Shown here piece by piece: positions 1 through 15,258 of a DNA stretch of 64,000 nucleotides. Source of the DNA: Coraliomargarita sp965656715 (GTDB taxonomy: Bacteria; Verrucomicrobiota; Verrucomicrobiia; Opitutales; Coraliomargaritaceae); assembly GCA_965656715.1 (NCBI GenBank), contig CBFHLR010000007.1, positions 1-64,000 on the forward strand, read 5' to 3'. The position numbers and the translations under genes were made by a program. Position 1 is the first letter of the stretch. Every line of letters starts with the position of its first letter. The notes beneath the pieces are model-generated. The model ran no database searches. It saw only the letters and a list, made by a program, of their open reading frames with translations, and was not told where the DNA came from.

Positions 1-2
1 GG

Positions 3-239
3 CAAGTCAGTTGCGCATTGGATGCTGCAGGCTACTTTTGCCAACCTTACCACTCTTGGGAGAAAGGTGGCGTGGAGAACTTCAATGGACTTGTCAGGCA
101 ATACCTCCCCAAGGGAACCAACTTTCTCAATGTCAGCGAGGCTAGCCTCGCTGACATTGAAGCCGAACTCAACCAACGCCCTCGCAAGTGCCTGGGATTC
201 CAATCACCCCACAACCTTAAACACAAACTAGCAGCTTGA
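3..239 (+). CDS. IS30-family transposase, C-terminal fragment
   Basis: The reading frame is open from the left edge of the window, so the gene is cut by the window and not necessarily broken. The visible 78 residues end in the C-terminal part of an IS30-type DDE integrase core: a YFCQPYHSWEKG stretch, then the ENFNGLVRQY helix that carries the last catalytic Glu, then NQRPRKCLGFQSP. In the family this enzyme cuts and joins the element's terminal inverted repeats. The right end of the element should lie between the stop codon and lpxB, near 240-290, but the left end is not in view, so the terminal repeat cannot be confirmed. A perfect 32-bp palindrome lies inside the coding region. Confidence in the family is high. 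Confidence 0.85.
   Translation, partial: QVSCALDAAGYFCQPYHSWEKGGVENFNGLVRQYLPKGTNFLNVSEASLADIEAELNQRPRKCLGFQSPHNLKHKLAA
128..159. repeat. perfect 32-bp palindrome inside transposase gene
   Basis: Both halves are exact reverse complements (half-site CAATGTCAGCGAGGCT), with no spacer. The palindrome is translated as part of the transposase without changing the normal spacing between the catalytic helix and the NQRP motif. Confidence 0.9.
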
Positions 240-301
240 ACCGTTTGCACTCCTTGCAAACTTATTCCTTAGCTGTTGAAATCCACGGTTCGAATTTTTA
301 T

Positions 302-1480
302 ATGTCTGATCAATTACCAGCTCCTGCAGATTTCCCAGCACCCGTTAGTGGTCAGCCAGACTTGCTTATTATTGCCGGTGAGCATTCTGGAGATGAGCAC
401 GCGGCGCAAGTCGTGGCGGATCTGCGTGTGCAACAGCCGGACCTGAAGGTGGCTTGTCTGGGCGGTGTTGAATTGCAGGCCGCAGGGGCGCAGTTGCTCT
501 ATGATCTAACTGCGGTGTCGATTGTCGGCTTTGTCGAAGTGCTGAAGCACTATAACTTTTTCAAGAGCTTGTTTGATCGCACGCTGGATTGGATCGAGCA
601 GTATCGTCCGAAGCACATTTGTTTTGTGGACTATCCGGGCTTCAATTTGCGCTTGGCTGAGCAGCTTTGTGAGCGCGGTCTGAGCAAGAAGGGCGGTGGC
701 GAAATCGGTGTGAGTTATTACATCGGTCCGCAGATTTGGGCGTGGAAGGCGAAGCGTCGTTTTAAAATGGAGCGTTTGTTGGATCGCTTGGGTGTGATCT
801 TTCCCTTCGAGGTGGAGTGTTTTGCGGATACTTCCTTGCCCGTGGAGTTCGTTGGGCATCCCTTTGTCCGGCTTGAGCATGAGCTGCCGTTTGTGCAGGA
901 TGCGGATGCGCCGGTGCTGCTGTTACCAGGCAGCCGGTCGGCAGCGGTGGGGCGAATTTTCCCGGTGCTGTTGAATGGTTTTCAGCAAGCGCTTGCCACC
1001 AAGCCGGATCTAGTGGCTCGGGTGGTGTATCCAAGTGAAGCAATCTTTGAGCAGCTTAAGGCAATTTTAGCGAGTTATCCTGAGTTGCAGAGTAAGATCG
1101 AGTTTGTGCCGAATAGGCAGAAGGCTTTGCCAGCGAGTGCAGTCCTGATGAGCTCGGGCACAATGTCGCTTGCGGTGGCGATGTCAGCGATCCCCGGTGC
1201 GATTGCGTATCGTTTGAATACGTTCAGCTATTGGTTGAGTCGATTCTTGGTGAAGGTGCCGTATATTGGAATTTCTAACCTGCTTCTGAAGCGGGGGCTG
1301 CATCCGGAGTTCATTCAAGGCGCAGCAAGTGCCAAGCAGCTGGCCGCTGAGATTGTGAGAGCGACCGAGCCTGCGGCTGTGACTGAAGCGGCGGAGGGCG
1401 CGAAGGAACTGCGTGAGTTGCTCAACTCCGCGAGTAATGCCACGGCAGCTGCATGGCTGGCACGTGGGATGAAAGGATGA
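302..1480 (+). CDS. lpxB: lipid-A-disaccharide synthase
   Basis: A GT19-family glycosyltransferase that joins UDP-2,3-diacylglucosamine to lipid X to make the lipid A disaccharide at the inner face of the cytoplasmic membrane. The 392-residue length fits the family. Visible motifs are IIAGEHSGD (about 23-31), VDYPGFN (about 109-115), GPQIWAWK (about 142-149) and LLPGSRS (about 207-213), plus MSSGTMSLAVA further on. I chose the ATG at 302. An upstream in-frame start at 236 would add a non-conserved leader that runs through the end of the insertion sequence. The gene lies just downstream of the IS30 remnant, so its promoter region may have been rebuilt by that insertion. It implies a lipid A-containing outer membrane. 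Confidence 0.95.
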   Translation: MSDQLPAPADFPAPVSGQPDLLIIAGEHSGDEHAAQVVADLRVQQPDLKVACLGGVELQAAGAQLLYDLTAVSIVGFVEVLKHYNFFKSLFDRTLDWIEQYRPKHICFVDYPGFNLRLAEQLCERGLSKKGGGEIGVSYYIGPQIWAWKAKRRFKMERLLDRLGVIFPFEVECFADTSLPVEFVGHPFVRLEHELPFVQDADAPVLLLPGSRSAAVGRIFPVLLNGFQQALATKPDLVARVVYPSEAIFEQLKAILASYPELQSKIEFVPNRQKALPASAVLMSSGTMSLAVAMSAIPGAIAYRLNTFSYWLSRFLVKVPYIGISNLLLKRGLHPEFIQGAASAKQLAAEIVRATEPAAVTEAAEGAKELRELLNSASNATAAAWLARGMKG

Positions 1481-1489
1481 GTGAAATTT

Positions 1490-1610
1490 ATACAGAATAA
1501 TTTCTGACAGAATAATTGATGCCAGACGGAGTGACTTGGAGATGAGGAGGCAATTATTTCAACTCTGACGTCATAGTAGAGTAATTATTCTGTCATCAAT
1601 CATTCTGTAT
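1490..1610. repeat. hairpin element with 28-bp imperfect terminal inverted repeats
   Basis: Left arm 1490-1517 and right arm 1583-1610 are reverse complements at about 24 or 25 of 28 positions. Each arm contains two copies of an ACAGAAT-type motif. The element fills the gap between convergent lpxB and the DAHP synthase gene. It looks like a MITE or REP-type sequence, although a role as a bidirectional terminator is possible. There is no coding potential. Confidence 0.7.
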
Positions 1611-1617
1611 TATCCAT

Positions 1618-2676
1618 TTACTTGCTGCGGCGTTGCTGGACGGCTTGGGCTAGCTGGTCGAGAATTTCGGCGGTTTCTTCGATGTGGATGCAGGCATCGG
1701 TGATGCTCTGGCCGTAAACGTTGTCGCCGTTTGGATTGTATTTCTGGTTTCCTTCGATGAGGTTGCTTTCGAGCATGACGCCTGCGATGCCGGTTTGGCC
1801 GGCGGAGATTTGATCGGCGAGCGCTTGGGCGACGATGCCTTGGCGCTTGTGGTCCTTGTTGCTGTTGGCGTGGCTGCAGTCGACGACGACATATGGAGGC
1901 AGGTTGACCTTCTTGAGGTCCTCGAGCACTGGATCGATGTCTTTGGCTTCGTAGTTCGTGCCAGTGCGGCTACCGCCCCGCAGGATGACGTGGGCGTCTT
2001 CGTTGCCAGTGGTTTGGAAGATTGCAGTCACGCCTTGCTTGGTGACCGAAGGGAACCAGTGTGACTCGCGTGAGGAGCGCACCGCGTCGATGGCCATTTG
2101 CACGTTGCCGCCAGTGCCGTTCTTGAAGCCGACCGGCATTGAGAGGCCGGAGGCGAGTTCGCGGTGCACCTGACTTTCGGTGGTGCGGGCACCAATTGCG
2201 GACCATGAGATTGCGTCCGCAATGAATTGTGGGAAAATGGTATCGAGGAATTCGGCTCCGGTTGGGAGCCCCATTTCACAGATGTCGGCCAGGAGCTTAC
2301 GGCCAATGCGCAGGCCGGTGTTGATCTCGAAGCTGCCGTCGAGGTGTGGATCGTTGAGCAAGCCCTTCCAGCCGACCACGGTGCGTGGCTTTTCGAAGTA
2401 AACACGCATGATGATCTGCATGTCGGCAGCGTGTTTTTCTGCGAGTGGCTTCAGGCGCTCGGCGTATTCGATGGCTGCCTTTGGATCGTGAATCGAGCAG
2501 GGGCCGACAACGACGCTTAGGCGGTCGTCTTCACCGCGAAGAATCGCAGCGCTTTCGGCGCGCCCCTTGTCGACAACGCTGACTGCGTAATCGGAGAGAG
2601 GGATCTCTTCGATCAGAATGGCGGGTGGAAGGAGAGGGCGCTTGTCGGCGATGCGTGCGTTATCGTGTGCGGTCAT
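1618..2676 (-). CDS. aroG: 3-deoxy-7-phosphoheptulonate synthase (class I DAHP synthase)
   Basis: First step of the shikimate pathway: phosphoenolpyruvate plus erythrose-4-phosphate gives DAHP. The 352-residue length is that of the E. coli AroF/G/H type. Recognised motifs include VVGPCSIHDP (about 56-65), MRVYFEKPRT, LRGGSRTGTNY and VDCSHANSNKDHKRQ, which hold PEP- and metal-binding residues. Which aromatic amino acid inhibits it cannot be read from the sequence, so the symbol stands for the AroF/G/H family only. The gene stands alone, convergent with lpxB. Upstream of its start lie a 7-bp-period tract and a hexamer hairpin. Confidence 0.93.
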   Translation of the reverse strand: MTAHDNARIADKRPLLPPAILIEEIPLSDYAVSVVDKGRAESAAILRGEDDRLSVVVGPCSIHDPKAAIEYAERLKPLAEKHAADMQIIMRVYFEKPRTVVGWKGLLNDPHLDGSFEINTGLRIGRKLLADICEMGLPTGAEFLDTIFPQFIADAISWSAIGARTTESQVHRELASGLSMPVGFKNGTGGNVQMAIDAVRSSRESHWFPSVTKQGVTAIFQTTGNEDAHVILRGGSRTGTNYEAKDIDPVLEDLKKVNLPPYVVVDCSHANSNKDHKRQGIVAQALADQISAGQTGIAGVMLESNLIEGNQKYNPNGDNVYGQSITDACIHIEETAEILDQLAQAVQQRRSK

Positions 2677-2686
2677 GGGGAGAGGA

Positions 2687-2721
2687 GTTGTTGGTTGAAA
2701 GTTGTGAGTTGGTAGGTGGAG
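2687..2721. repeat. degenerate tandem tract, 7-bp period
   Basis: Five consecutive heptamers of the form GTTGNNR can be read directly upstream of the aroG start. They are degenerate rather than identical. Similar tracts with 7- or 8-bp periods occur at about 23693, 55073 and 57564. Confidence 0.6.
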
Positions 2722-2734
2722 GGATTCGTTGATT

Positions 2735-2814
2735 CTTAATCATAATCATAATCTTACTCCTAATCTCATTTTTCGTTGGGGGGTTAAGATTAAGAGTAGG
2801 AGTAAGATTAAGAG
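2735..2814. repeat. hexamer-repeat hairpin, copy 1
   Basis: The left half is a run of TAATCN/TACTCC-like hexamers. After a G-rich turn near 2776-2783 the right half runs as ATTAAG/AGTAGG-like hexamers, its approximate reverse complement. The whole could fold into an imperfect stem of about 30 bp. A second copy with the same organisation lies at 19420-19498. Confidence 0.75.
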
Positions 2815-2832
2815 TTCCATGCTGGCGAATAC

Positions 2833-2867
2833 AAAAAAGCCCTTCCGGAGTGTTCCGGAAGGGCTTT
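2833..2867 (-). terminator. Rho-independent terminator of ppdK
   Basis: On the minus strand a strong stem (AAGCCCTTCCGGA paired across a short loop) is followed by six T. It lies 23 bp beyond the ppdK stop codon. Confidence 0.9.
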
Positions 2868-2890
2868 GTCAAATCAGGAAGCTTTAAGGC

Positions 2891-5656
<2,766 letters not shown>

Positions 5657-5864
5657 AAGAAACGATCATTTGTGGATCGAGTTGAGTTCCGTCGGCGTCC
5701 TGTTGTGAACGCCTTCGGCGTGAGAAAGCATGCAGCAAATGCATTTCGTGATGCCTGTCAATGGATTAGCGCGTGATAATCATGCAACTGTTACAGCTTA
5801 AGATATTTGCTTCTGAGTGTATTGGAGTTGCCTCCCGCAGGGACACTTGCATAGCTCAGGGTGA

Positions 5865-6989
5865 ATGAGCGACGACCGATCCAAGAACGACAATGATCCA
5901 GGGCAGACCCATGGCGGGCCAGAAGAGGCTGCCTCGGGTTCGGAGCAGGCTGAGCAGCTGAACTCGCCAGAAGAGTCATCTGAAGAAGAGCGTAAGGCTG
6001 CCGAGGCGTTTAACGACGCCTTTGATGAGGATCGTGCAGAAGAGCATCCTGAGGGGCATGAGGACTTTGATGAATATGAGGACGATCCGTATGATGACTA
6101 TGATGACTATTCGGACTACGGTATGGATGAAAATGACGCTGGTGCTGAGCCTAAGTCGGTCGCGCATCGTGTTCTAACTCGCAATCGCAATGAGCCGGAT
6201 GCCGGAGCGGTCGATTCCGATGAGGACGAGCCGGATGGTATGTCGTTTCTAGAGCACCTGGAGGAGTTTCGCTGGACGGTCGCGCGGAGTGTTCTGGCAT
6301 TTGTGATTGGTGTCATTGTTGTGGTGATTTTCCATAAGCAGATCGCGGTCTTTATGCAGATGCCGCTGCACAAGGCATATGGGTCTGCCGAGGTCGCGCG
6401 TGAGAATCTCATCACTTATAAGGCGATGGGGGTGATCTCAGTGTTCTTTCAGGTCGCTCTGTTGGGAGGTTTTACGCTTTCGATGCCATTTGCCCTATAT
6501 TTCATGGGGCGATTTGTCGCGCCGGGCTTGAATGAGAAGGAGCGCAAGGTCTTGGGGCCGTCGTGTTTTGCGGCGTTCGTGCTGTTTCTGGTTGGGGTGG
6601 CCTTTGCGTTTTATATCATCCTGCCGTTGGCGCTCGCGTTCACCGTGAAGTTGAATCAACACATGGGCTTCGACATTTTTTGGGCCGCCTCCGACTATTA
6701 TAATATGGTGGTGTGGTTCTCTCTCTCGATTGGAGCGTTTTTTCAGTTCCCTCTGATCGTGGTGCTGCTGGTCTTTATCGGAGTATTGGCGACGGAAACA
6801 CTTAAGGGGGCGCGCCGCCTAGTCTTTGTGGCGCTGATGGTGTTCTCGGCGCTGGTATCGCCCGGAGGCGATCCGATCTCTCTGAGTGTGACCACCGGTT
6901 TCATGTATGGCCTGTATGAGTTGGCGATCGCCATTGGCGGGCGCATAGAGCGTAAGCGACAGGCCGAGATTGACGCCGCGCTGGAGTAG
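5865..6989 (+). CDS. tatC: Sec-independent translocase subunit TatC with acidic N-terminal extension
   Basis: TatC is the twin-arginine signal receptor of the Tat export system in the cytoplasmic membrane. The conserved core starts at FLEHLEEFR (128-136) and continues through six hydrophobic helices to a basic C-terminus. The family is usually about 250 residues. This protein has 374 because of a roughly 120-residue N-terminal region very rich in Asp and Glu, with a DYD/DDY cluster at about 69-90. In the family the N-terminus is cytoplasmic. No tatA or tatB is adjacent. Divergent from ppdK across about 210 bp. The ATG at 5865 is the only convincing start, though a shorter form cannot be excluded. 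Confidence 0.93.
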   Translation: MSDDRSKNDNDPGQTHGGPEEAASGSEQAEQLNSPEESSEEERKAAEAFNDAFDEDRAEEHPEGHEDFDEYEDDPYDDYDDYSDYGMDENDAGAEPKSVAHRVLTRNRNEPDAGAVDSDEDEPDGMSFLEHLEEFRWTVARSVLAFVIGVIVVVIFHKQIAVFMQMPLHKAYGSAEVARENLITYKAMGVISVFFQVALLGGFTLSMPFALYFMGRFVAPGLNEKERKVLGPSCFAAFVLFLVGVAFAFYIILPLALAFTVKLNQHMGFDIFWAASDYYNMVVWFSLSIGAFFQFPLIVVLLVFIGVLATETLKGARRLVFVALMVFSALVSPGGDPISLSVTTGFMYGLYELAIAIGGRIERKRQAEIDAALE

Positions 6990-7067
6990 GGGCGTGACGC
7001 TTGTCGTGGAGTTTATGTATTCTGGCAGAAAATGATTTGCCGCCACTTTCCGGTGTAGCGGATCTTC

Positions 7068-7161
7068 GTAGCGTGCAGCTTTAGCAAACGCTGTCAGGTT
7101 GACGGCTCGGCGAACATGTTGGCTCATGTGCGGTAGAGCGTTTGCTTAAGCGGCACGCTAC
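7068..7161. repeat. hairpin element with 25-bp terminal inverted repeats
   Basis: Arms 7068-7092 and 7137-7161 are reverse complements at 23 of 25 positions, beginning GTAGCGTGC and ending GCACGCTAC. It lies between convergent tatC and the small membrane protein gene. The form suggests a REP/MITE-like mobile repeat. No coding capacity is seen. Confidence 0.8.
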
Positions 7162-7217
7162 ATTGTCGGCGATGCCTTTTGTCGAACGTTCCGTGACTGA
7201 CCTATGGTGACGGCCAC

Positions 7218-7248
7218 AAAAAAGCCGCGTCCTTTCGGAGCGCGGCTT
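7218..7248 (-). terminator. Rho-independent terminator
   Basis: The minus strand reads AAGCCGCG, a short loop, CGCGGCTT and then a T run. It lies 24 bp past the stop of the 82-residue membrane protein gene. Confidence 0.88.
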
Positions 7249-7271
7249 GAAATGAAAAAGATCTCTTAGTG

Positions 7272-7520
7272 CTACTTAGCGCCTTGCTTCTGCTTGCGCT
7301 GGTCGGAGAGCACGATGAGGAACATGTTGATCGCGAACCAGAATGTTGTGGCGATTGGCACCGCTGCGAAGCTGGCTTGAGCTTGTGCCCAGAATGGGTC
7401 CGGCGAGAAAGTAAATGGCACCAATGCGATGGACATGTAAACAAACACGCCGAGCGTCAGAACCACGCCGAGCGCGATCTGTCCTTTAGAGAGTAGTTTT
7501 TGGTAGGCTGCATTTTCCAT
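7272..7520 (-). CDS. small two-helix membrane protein, unknown function
   Basis: A protein of 82 residues from the ATG at 7520. A start five codons earlier is possible. Two hydrophobic segments are visible, roughly residues 15-38 and 52-72, joined by a loop with Phe/Pro residues (VPFTFSPDPFW). The C-terminus is short and basic (SDQRKQKQGAK), which suggests a cytoplasmic tail by the positive-inside rule. I do not recognise the family. It has its own terminator and is divergent from secG. Confidence 0.6.
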   Translation of the reverse strand: MENAAYQKLLSKGQIALGVVLTLGVFVYMSIALVPFTFSPDPFWAQAQASFAAVPIATTFWFAINMFLIVLSDQRKQKQGAK

Positions 7521-7697
7521 GGTGGGTAGGAGCAAATCTGCCTCTTGCCGGCTGTCAAAGCGAAACTTGCCTCTTTTTTTCGATCGGCTTCTCTATCTGC
7601 GACTTGGCGTGATTGGAGGAGGTGTAATTTATCGCTTGAATTCAGCGCGGCACTGGGCATTCTCCCGCTCTTTTCCAAATTTCACCCGCTTGATACC

Positions 7698-8195
7698 ATG
7701 AGCGCATTATTTATTAGTCTTTTAACTCTCGTTCTTATTCTCATTTCCGCATTCATCGTGCTGATCGTGCTCATGCAGCGCACTAGCCAGAGTGGTGGCA
7801 TGGGTGCCGCTCTTGGTGGTGGTGCTGCGGAATCCGCATTCGGTTCCGACACCACGAATGTGCTGACTAAGGCAACCATCTATGGGATTATCGCGTTTTT
7901 CGTCGTGGCACTCGGCCTCTACCTGATCTACCAGGCCAATGCAGATGATGCACCTGTTGCGGATAAAGCTCCTGTCATTCAGGCAGATGTTGAAGAGGTT
8001 GCTGAAACGGTGACAACGGTTGAAGGCGACTCGCCCGCAGGAATCACAGTTTCTGAAATTGATGCTGGAACCGTCGAGCCGGTTGTGGAGTCTGTAGTGG
8101 AGGAAGTTGAGGCAACTGTGAATGAGGCCGCTGAAGCAGCACCTGCTGTTGAGGTTGAGGCACCTGTGGTTGAGCCGACTCCTGCTGCTCAATAA
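7698..8195 (+). CDS. secG: protein-export membrane protein SecG with acidic C-terminal extension
   Basis: SecG is the small auxiliary subunit of the SecYEG translocon. The first 80 residues are a classical SecG: a first helix (about 4-25), the MQRTSQSGGMGAALGGG loop, and a second helix (about 60-80). Residues 82-165 form an extra tail rich in Val, Ala, Glu and Pro, with no Lys or Arg after about residue 90. The family normally ends after roughly 75-110 residues. The ATG at 7698 matches the family start, and longer upstream reading is not conserved. The next gene begins one base after the stop codon, so the two are probably co-transcribed. Confidence 0.93.
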   Translation: MSALFISLLTLVLILISAFIVLIVLMQRTSQSGGMGAALGGGAAESAFGSDTTNVLTKATIYGIIAFFVVALGLYLIYQANADDAPVADKAPVIQADVEEVAETVTTVEGDSPAGITVSEIDAGTVEPVVESVVEEVEATVNEAAEAAPAVEVEAPVVEPTPAAQ

Positions 8196-9092
8196 ATGCT
8201 ACGCTCCGTATTTCAAAAAACATCTTTTTTTCAAAGGTCAGCTGTTCTCGGTTTTGCCGCAGCTGGCCTTTTTTGTGCCTGCACTTATAGTGGTGCGCAA
8301 ACGGTTCCTCGCGATAAGGCGGATACTCGCTACGAGGAAATCGACCTTGAGGAGGGCCGTAAGCGTCTGGAAAGTTTTCGTGCTCAGCGTTTGGATGGTG
8401 ATTACTGTTTCCGCTTTCAATTGGAGCACATGCCGCGGCGCGGAAAAACGGTGCGCTATGCTGGCACGATGTGGGGCACTTGGAATGAACAGGGGCCGCT
8501 AACTCGTGTGCAGTTAGATCCGGGCGAAGATGATGCGAATGGTCTGATTGATTTGATATTGCAGAACGGCCCGGAGCCCAAGGTGTGGAATTGGGTTGCT
8601 CCGAAGGGGCAGTTCGAACTACTCGGAGGGGCGGCCTTGCATCAACCGATTGTCGATGGTGTTATTTATACGCCGTTTGATTTGCAGATGCCATTCATTT
8701 ATTGGAATAATTTTGAGTATGCTGGCACCGCACGTGTGAGTTCGCGAATTGTTCAGCAATTTTTGATGCTGCCGCCGCAGTCAGGGTATGGCGATTTGGG
8801 AATTGGTGGTGTTCGTATTGGATTGGATGATACGTATGATGCGCTCTTTCGTGTAGATGTCTTGGATGCCGAATTAAACCAACGCTCGCGCTTTACAGTG
8901 GAGAGTTGGAAAAAGCTTCAAGGGCAATATATCGTGAAGCAGGTGACACTGAAAGATGATGAGACAAAGGATCGCACGCGCTTTCGTGTTCGAGCTGCAA
9001 GTGTCGGTTTAATACTGGCTGATGGCTGGTTCGATCCTTTAGCGAGTGAAGCAAAGCCAACGATTCCCGAATCAATGTTTGAAGACGTTTAG
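8196..9092 (+). CDS. exported protein, possibly LolA-like outer-membrane lipoprotein-sorting type
   Basis: 298 residues with an N-terminal export signal (basic start, then a hydrophobic run near residues 15-32, with AGLFCACTYSG). The lipid or cleavage status is unclear because the Cys residues are not in a clean lipobox. The rest is beta-rich and ends with a stretch (QYIVKQVTLKDDETKDRTRF) that resembles the C-terminal strands of large LolA-like proteins in this group. That comparison is from memory of the fold and is weak. The start directly abuts the secG stop codon, which suggests translational coupling and an envelope role. Confidence 0.55.
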   Translation: MLRSVFQKTSFFQRSAVLGFAAAGLFCACTYSGAQTVPRDKADTRYEEIDLEEGRKRLESFRAQRLDGDYCFRFQLEHMPRRGKTVRYAGTMWGTWNEQGPLTRVQLDPGEDDANGLIDLILQNGPEPKVWNWVAPKGQFELLGGAALHQPIVDGVIYTPFDLQMPFIYWNNFEYAGTARVSSRIVQQFLMLPPQSGYGDLGIGGVRIGLDDTYDALFRVDVLDAELNQRSRFTVESWKKLQGQYIVKQVTLKDDETKDRTRFRVRAASVGLILADGWFDPLASEAKPTIPESMFEDV

Positions 9093-9198
9093 GTTTGGTA
9101 GTGTCATCGAAAGTTAGGGGAGTTCTTGCCTAAATCTTTTGTATTGACTTTGTTACTACATTTCACAGTTCTGTAACTGAACACTAACCAATCTGTCT

Positions 9199-10032
<834 letters not shown>

Positions 10033-10058
10033 GCCACTTCATGGGCCATTCTTAGGCT

Positions 10059-10147
<89 letters not shown>

Positions 10148-10154
10148 TACCATC

Positions 10155-11342
<1,188 letters not shown>

Positions 11343-11352
11343 TCCACAGTTA

Positions 11353-11382
11353 GGCGGGCCATGGGTGCCCGCCTTTCTTATT
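11353..11382 (+). terminator. Rho-independent terminator of the aminotransferase gene
   Basis: GGCGGGC, a loop, then GCCCGCC, followed by a T-rich run (TTTCTTATT). It lies 10 bp after the stop codon. Confidence 0.85.
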
Positions 11383-11412
11383 CCAATTTTTTGCAAAAAT
11401 AGAACTACCACA

Positions 11413-13635
<2,223 letters not shown>

Positions 13636-13652
13636 GCTTCACAGAATTCTAA

Positions 13653-14479
<827 letters not shown>

Positions 14480-14536
14480 GTGTTCGAGAGTTGGGAGAGA
14501 TCTATAAATAGGTGCTTTTGAATATCACGGAAGCGG

Positions 14537-14941
14537 TTAAGAGAGTCTCAAATACTCCGCTGGACTAAGCACTTCAACTTTGCGCCTCTTGTTTTTCGGG
14601 AAATGTTTCAGGTTGCCGGTGATGAGCGGCACTTTTGCAGTGGCGGCGACTTCGAGGAAGGGGGCGTCGAAGGGATCGGGTAGGTTGGTGAAGTGGAACT
14701 TGGCAACGATTCTCTCGGAGTGATTGAAAATGTGATCGAGTATCCATTCGCGTTCCTCTGGGCGAATGAAACGTTCGAACTTTGGGCGGCGGAGCACGTT
14801 GCCATATTCGGCGAAGATACGGTCATCCACTACGAGCTGGATTTGGCCGTTGCGCAGCTGATCGAGGATGCGGCCCGGCGGGTTGGCTGCGGAGAGTAAT
14901 CCCGAAACCAGGACATTGGTGTCGAGGACAATCTGCTTCAC
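14537..14941 (-). CDS. PIN-domain toxin, putative ribonuclease
   Basis: 134 residues. The PIN fold is seen from the start: LDTNVLVSGLL with the first acidic residue, an internal acidic position in DDRIFAEYGNVL, and LPDPFDAPFLEVA followed by ITGNLKHFP. These hold the usual metal-binding Asp/Glu set. It matches the PIN_3-type putative toxins. Its ATG overlaps the stop codon of the upstream antitoxin gene by 4 bp (ATGA), the arrangement usual for type II toxin-antitoxin pairs. An RNA target cannot be read from sequence. Confidence 0.87.
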   Translation of the reverse strand: MKQIVLDTNVLVSGLLSAANPPGRILDQLRNGQIQLVVDDRIFAEYGNVLRRPKFERFIRPEEREWILDHIFNHSERIVAKFHFTNLPDPFDAPFLEVAATAKVPLITGNLKHFPKNKRRKVEVLSPAEYLRLS

Positions 14942-15204
14942 GAGCGTGCGGCGTCGATTTCAGCTTGGATTTCGGCTTCGCTAGGAACGCCTTCGTCGGC
15001 AGCGCGTCGGCGGATGTTGCTGACGGCTTCAGAGAAGAGGGCTTGGCGCACCGCGGTGACGACTGTTTCCAGACTCTCCGGAGTCACTTCAAGCATGAGT
15101 GCTCCGGGTTTGCCGTCTTTGGTGAGCACGACCTCCTTGTCTTTAGACAAGCGTGTCCAAAGGTTCTTGGAGTGCTTGAGCTCGCTGACTGCCATATAAT
15201 CCAT
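14938..15204 (-). CDS. Phd/YefM-like antitoxin partner of the PIN toxin
   Basis: 88 residues (85 from the second Met at 15195). The N-terminal half, with SELKHSKNLWTRLSKDKEVV and LTKDGKPGALMLEV, is like Phd/YefM DNA-binding antitoxins. The C-terminal half is charged and helical (RRRAADEGVPSEAEIQAEI) and would wrap the toxin. An AGGAG sequence lies only 2 nt before the first ATG but 11 nt before the second, so the second start may be the real one. The promoter immediately upstream carries an inverted repeat suited to autoregulation. Confidence 0.8.
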   Translation of the reverse strand: MDYMAVSELKHSKNLWTRLSKDKEVVLTKDGKPGALMLEVTPESLETVVTAVRQALFSEAVSNIRRRAADEGVPSEAEIQAEIDAARS

Positions 15205-15211
15205 GGCTCCT

Positions 15212-15240
15212 AATTAACTCCTAAATGGGAGTTTTGTCAA
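15212..15240 (-). promoter_or_regulatory. promoter and operator-like inverted repeat of TA pair 1
   Basis: On the minus strand TTGACA (15235-15240) and TTAATT (15212-15217) are 17 bp apart. Between and overlapping them is an inverted repeat AACTCC/GGAGTT (15216-15233). The likely regulator is the antitoxin itself; this is inference. Confidence 0.6.
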
Positions 15241-15258
15241 TTTGTGATTTGTGGTCGT

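Noticed and set aside
9130..9198. Sigma-70 promoter before the RHH/H1-like gene
   Set aside because: A TTGACT hexamer is present but no acceptable -10 box lies at 16-18 bp.
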